NCBI RefSeq assembly: GCF_002975175.1
Contig: NZ_PCNZ01000023.1
Coordinates: 1 to 64,000 of the forward strand
DNA length: 64,000 bases
Source: Bacillus sp. MYb209
GTDB lineage: Bacteria; Bacillota; Bacilli; Bacillales; Bacillaceae_G
Direction of reading: 5' to 3'
Of the stretch, positions 61,501 to 64,000 are shown in pieces (position 1 is the stretch's first letter; every line of letters begins with the position of its first letter). The notes below the pieces were generated by a model that saw only the letters and a program-made list of their open reading frames with translations, was not told the DNA's origin and did no database searches. A program made the position numbers and the translations under genes.

Positions 61501-63027
61501 GATTGCTGGATTTGTAACAACGGCCACACTTTCCTTAATGAAATCAGCAATATTTCGTCTATCTGTATCAAGTGCGGCAAGTGGTGAGTCATGCCCAAGT
61601 GACCGAATTGGTTCGACGCCTTTTGTTGCCATCTGTTCAAGGAGCTGAATATGTTCTCGATCCCAGCCGAAAGCAACGTATTGCTTCGTTTCAACTTGAA
61701 CAGAATCACATAATCCCTCAGTTTCTTTCGTTTTAGGGATAGATAAGTTTACATGATAATTGGTAACATCGATTCGTTTCTTAAAACGGTTATATACTTC
61801 AATTTGATAATTGTCGTATTCATAGAGAACGAGCTCATCTTGTTCATTCCATTTTAATCCAACTTTTTCTCCAGGAGCGAGTGGTTTCGGCTCTGCTACA
61901 TATTCAGTTGGTGATACAACTCCAGGTTCAGAAGAGAAAATATAGGAGCTCTCTGTCTCTACTTTCCAAACTGGTCGTAATCCAAGGGAATCGACACTGA
62001 AAACAGCTTCATCTTTATAACGTGAAATAATACCAGCTGGACCTTGTGCGAAATGCCCCCAAGCCTCACGTATATAAGTGTATAAGTTTTGTAAGTTTGT
62101 TTCGTAAAGTTTTATTTCATTAATAATTGGTGGAAATAATATATCCATTGCTTCAAATAAACTGTAGTTATACTGAACGAGAAGGGTTTCTAAGGTGCGG
62201 TTTAAATCTTGGGAATCACTACCCCCGGCAGTAAGTGGTACATTAATCATTTCAGCTTGATCGCGTAATTTTGCAATCGTGTTAATTTCGCCATTATGTC
62301 CGAGAATGCTAAATGGTTGTACACGAAAAAAATTAGATAACGTATTAGTAGAATAGCGATTATGTCCCAGTGTCATAGTTGAAGCGATAAGTGGGTGTTG
62401 TAAATCATTGTAATAAGCAACGAGTGTATCGCCAGCACCGAGAACTTTATATACAACATGTTCATGACTTAATGAAGCAACATGAATTGCTTCATTTTCT
62501 TCGATTTTTATTGTTACAGAAAATAATGTTTGTTCAATATTTTCAACTTCACTTTCGGCGATAAGGGCAATTTGCCAAAATAAAGGTTCTTCTTGTTTAC
62601 CAAGAGGACCGAGTGCATCTGAGTTTATTACATCATCATTTTCTAGAACAATTGTAAAGTTTTCATTGTTTAGTTGCGTACGAATGTAATCTTTTAACTC
62701 AGCGATATTTTCTTTTTTGTTTAGAAAAAAATGTCCAACGATAAAGTGGGGATGATCCACAATCGTTGGATTATATCCGCTACTTTTCAGTTTTTCATTC
62801 CAAAGTGCTTTTGGCATGTCGATATGAATTCCGATACCATCTCCTTCGCCATTAATGAAACCAGCTCTATGATTCATTTTGACTAGTGATTGTATACAAA
62901 GGTCGATGTTTTCCTTGGTAGGAATTCTTCGTTTTTCCATAACGGAAACGATTCCACACGCATCATGTTCTGCATTTTTATAATTCCGAAATAAAGACGG
63001 TGTCCATTTATTTTTTTTATTGAGCAT
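58591..63027 (-). CDS. gltB: glutamate synthase large (alpha) subunit, stand-alone
   Basis: A 1478-residue GOGAT alpha-type protein. The class II amidotransferase domain begins after a short propeptide at Cys24 (EHDACGIV). A central domain, the FMN/2-oxoglutarate barrel (GQGAKPGEGGHLPG), the 3Fe-4S motif C-x5-C-x4-C (CTTCRGCHLDTC, with one extra Cys) and the C-terminal beta-helix (Gly-rich GGQDG-type turns) follow. It makes glutamate from glutamine and 2-oxoglutarate. No small NADPH subunit gene is adjacent, so electrons come from elsewhere. ATG 63027 follows AGAGGGGGG. Confidence 0.93.
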   Translation of the reverse strand: MLNKKNKWTPSLFRNYKNAEHDACGIVSVMEKRRIPTKENIDLCIQSLVKMNHRAGFINGEGDGIGIHIDMPKALWNEKLKSSGYNPTIVDHPHFIVGHFFLNKKENIAELKDYIRTQLNNENFTIVLENDDVINSDALGPLGKQEEPLFWQIALIAESEVENIEQTLFSVTIKIEENEAIHVASLSHEHVVYKVLGAGDTLVAYYNDLQHPLIASTMTLGHNRYSTNTLSNFFRVQPFSILGHNGEINTIAKLRDQAEMINVPLTAGGSDSQDLNRTLETLLVQYNYSLFEAMDILFPPIINEIKLYETNLQNLYTYIREAWGHFAQGPAGIISRYKDEAVFSVDSLGLRPVWKVETESSYIFSSEPGVVSPTEYVAEPKPLAPGEKVGLKWNEQDELVLYEYDNYQIEVYNRFKKRIDVTNYHVNLSIPKTKETEGLCDSVQVETKQYVAFGWDREHIQLLEQMATKGVEPIRSLGHDSPLAALDTDRRNIADFIKESVAVVTNPAIDRDREVEHFSTRTALGERPGLLDNSKQPFIIEMLSPIILEENLAQSIAADLHTITYEQLIQLFITHSSVSTISITFSPSETLQIALNRISSEAIAAVKNGASLLLLDDAKSHQNGLLWIDPHLVTAKVHQALTENKLRRKCSLVIRSGALRSLHDIVTLYGLGADGINPYLLFATVNDGTKASIANLYTALNKGLEKVISTIGIHELRGYGRLFSSIGLHEEIANILQITNFFGSNNLAFSLESLAEDAKIRADDYNNPKVRMRKSFHIFPRIWKAIGDVAKGNPYDDYRDKLSELEENNPIAIRHLVQTKQAQHVVPTEEVSIGIHNHDLPFIISSMSFGSQNEIAFRAYAEAADQLNMISLNGEGGEIKDMIGKYPHTRGQQVASGRFGVNAELLNSSNLIEIKIGQGAKPGEGGHLPGSKVTAKIAEARNATIGSDLISPSNNHDIYSIEDLAQMITEIKTANQLAKVAVKVPVVPNIGTIAVGIAKAGADFINISGFDGGTGAARIHALQHVGLPVEIGVKAAHNALLEANMRHKVEIWADGGIRSVNDALKIMLLGANRIGFGTLSMIAIGCTTCRGCHLDTCHVGIATQIESEAQAKEHGLRRFVPRELESAVTGLLSLFTTFGTELKRLTGQLGYTNLQDIIGRSDLLEQTRGKDLLDLRNLIQTIEDSSVKITASVQEKQFETTNSLQSKELVSVGVEQRVMGGLESCYRIRSKLYENTHLEPLTLKYTNGSVPGNGLGAYNSENLFIHVNGGAQDGIGKTSFGGGIYITKAKGKDGTYYNGSVGKGFGYGAQKGALYVQGNADARAGIRLSGADMIIGGRITKPLREKEQGNIGVYSNIKGFAFEYMTNGRALVLGDPGPWICAGMTGGVVYLRHEPNLSLTEHALKRRIAKGANVTLQPISKNGLQDVNELLLDYIRVLNEHEQYEEVALLTPLLDDIQLHFYEIIPKKEQADPSISTE

Positions 63028-63179
63028 CCGTCAATCCCCCCTCTGGAAAATGAATTCTGAATAATCTTACTATTTAAGGCGTGAACTGCCTTGTATACAG
63101 GGATAGTAAGGATATAAAAGATTATAAAACAGATAATTATGAATAATTATACTATTAATGAGGGATTTATGAAATAGAA

Positions 63180-63217
63180 AAAAGGAAAAAAGAAAGGTTG
63201 GTTTCTTTTTTCCTTTT
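63180..63217 (-). terminator. terminator of hemL
   Basis: Perfect 16-bp stem AAAAGGAAAAAAGAAA (63180-63195) / TTTCTTTTTTCCTTTT (63202-63217). Confidence 0.8.
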
Positions 63218-63228
63218 AATTACAGGGG

Positions 63229-64000
63229 TTATTTATTGTCTGCTAAAGCAGCAAATGCTCTGCCAACAGCTTCAATTGTATATTCAATATCTTCTTTTGT
63301 ATGTTCTGTCGTTAAGAACCATGCTTCATATTTAGAAGGCGCTAAATTAATACCTTCTTGAAGCATCAGCTTGAAGAATCTCCCGAACATTTCACCATCT
63401 GTATTTTTGGCTGCATCGTAATCTTCAATTGTATTTGTCGTGAAGTATACAGTTAATGCACCTTTTAGACGGTTTACTGTAATGTCGATGTTATGTTTTG
63501 TAGCTTGGTCTAAAATTCCTTTTTCAAGCATTGCACCAAGTGCATCTAATTTCTCGTATACGCCTTCTTGTTGAAGTACTTCTAGGCAGGCAATACCTGA
63601 TGCCATAGAAGCAGGGTTCCCGGCCATTGTACCAGCTTGGTATGCAGGGCCGAGCGGTGCAACTTGTTCCATAATTTCTTTCTTACCACCGTAAGCGCCA
63701 ATTGGAAGTCCGCCGCCGATAACTTTACCAAGTGCTGTTAAATCTGGTGTTACGCCAAGTAAGTCTTGAGCACCACCGTACATAAAGCGGAAAGCAGTAA
63801 TAACTTCATCATAAATTACTAGTGCGCCAGCTTCGTGAACAAGTTCATTTACTTTTTCGAGGAAGCCAGGTTTTGGCTCTACAATACCGAAGTTTCCAAC
63901 GATCGGTTCTACAAGGATAGCTGCTACTTCATGTCCCCATTTATCTAACGCTTCTTTTAAAGTTTCTACATTATTAAATGGAACAGTAATAACTTCTTGG
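63229..64000 (-). CDS. hemL: glutamate-1-semialdehyde 2,1-aminomutase (partial)
   Basis: The C-terminal 257 residues of a PLP-dependent enzyme; the 5' part lies beyond the window. The PLP-binding Lys is in [14 protein letters not shown], preceded by [12 protein letters not shown] (Asp contacting the pyridine N) and followed by [10 protein letters not shown], the GSA aminomutase signature. It converts glutamate-1-semialdehyde to 5-aminolevulinate for haem synthesis. B. subtilis has a second copy (gsaB) in the same place beside the yga genes, so this is probably the GsaB-type paralogue. Confidence 0.93.
   Translation of the reverse strand, partial: QEVITVPFNNVETLKEALDKWGHEVAAILVEPIVGNFGIVEPKPGFLEKVNELVHEAGALVIYDEVITAFRFMYGGAQDLLGVTPDLTALGKVIGGGLPIGAYGGKKEIMEQVAPLGPAYQAGTMAGNPASMASGIACLEVLQQEGVYEKLDALGAMLEKGILDQATKHNIDITVNRLKGALTVYFTTNTIEDYDAAKNTDGEMFGRFFKLMLQEGINLAPSKYEAWFLTTEHTKEDIEYTIEAVGRAFAALADNK

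Noticed and set aside
63029-63176. PerR-like ATAATTATTCATAATTAT near the glutamate synthase promoter
   Set aside because: One extra base breaks the symmetry of the box, and the region is generally AT-rich.

Overview
The window is chromosomal DNA of a low-GC, spore-forming Firmicute, almost certainly a member of the Bacillus cereus group. Three things point there. The gene blocks follow the order of the Bacillus subtilis yfk, yfj, yfh and yga regions. There are spore genes (sspE, sspK, pdaA, ytaF). Eight copies or fragments of a repeat match the B. cereus-group bcr1 element, several of them bounded by TTTAT/ATAAA. No phage, plasmid, rRNA operon, CRISPR array or transposase gene was seen.

Layout. 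1-16.3 kb: the yfk-like block (yfkK, LMW phosphatase yfkJ, yfkI, yfkH, a P1B4 metal-efflux ATPase, two EamA-type transporters, a YhhN protein, signal peptidase I, a large TPR/dynamin-like protein, DedA, a Ca2+/H+ exchanger, YfkD, the radical SAM protein YfkAB). 16.4-22.5 kb: class I fumarase, PdaA, an AlkA-like glycosylase, an RlmD-type methyltransferase and TruA. 22.6-27.6 kb: a RocR-like sigma-54 activator divergent from an amino-acid-catabolism unit with a visible -24/-12 promoter and upstream palindromes. 27.7-34.2 kb: an XRE/DUF1232 regulator, YtaF, a small protein with a good sigma-G promoter, glutaminase, a GlcNAc PTS permease and a serine beta-lactamase-fold protein. 34.5-40.4 kb: a surface-glycan cluster with two Sm-like small proteins, two glycosyltransferases that each contain two GT2 modules, a nucleotide-sugar dehydrogenase and an epimerase. 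40.9-45.5 kb: pflB/pflA and the glycolipid synthase ugtP. 45.6-46.9 kb: an unusual non-coding stretch with a DnaA-box cluster and a tRNA-like RNA with a Fur-like site. 46.9-57.2 kb: the yfh and yga blocks (amidohydrolase, YfhF, RecX, YfhH, SspK, YfhJ, YfhP, MutY, SspE, YgaB, NtdP, ABC exporter). 57.2-64 kb: an ArAE-type membrane protein, a stand-alone glutamate synthase large subunit and the 3' part of hemL.

How the parts relate. Most genes are short, separately terminated housekeeping or stress units. The clearest pathway units are the RocR-like regulon (uptake plus an amidohydrolase-type peptidase), the pflBA pair for anaerobic pyruvate cleavage, and the glycan cluster, whose coding ends overlap by 8-11 bases. 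The most distinctive signals are the DnaA-box cluster at 45602-45792, the tRNA-like RNA whose T-arm overlaps a terminator at 46721-46836, the four-module GT2 cluster (one gene ends inside a bcr1 copy), and a short peptide coupled to the sigma-54 operon at 24376-24441. All calls come from reading the sequence. No database search, folding program or alignment was run.
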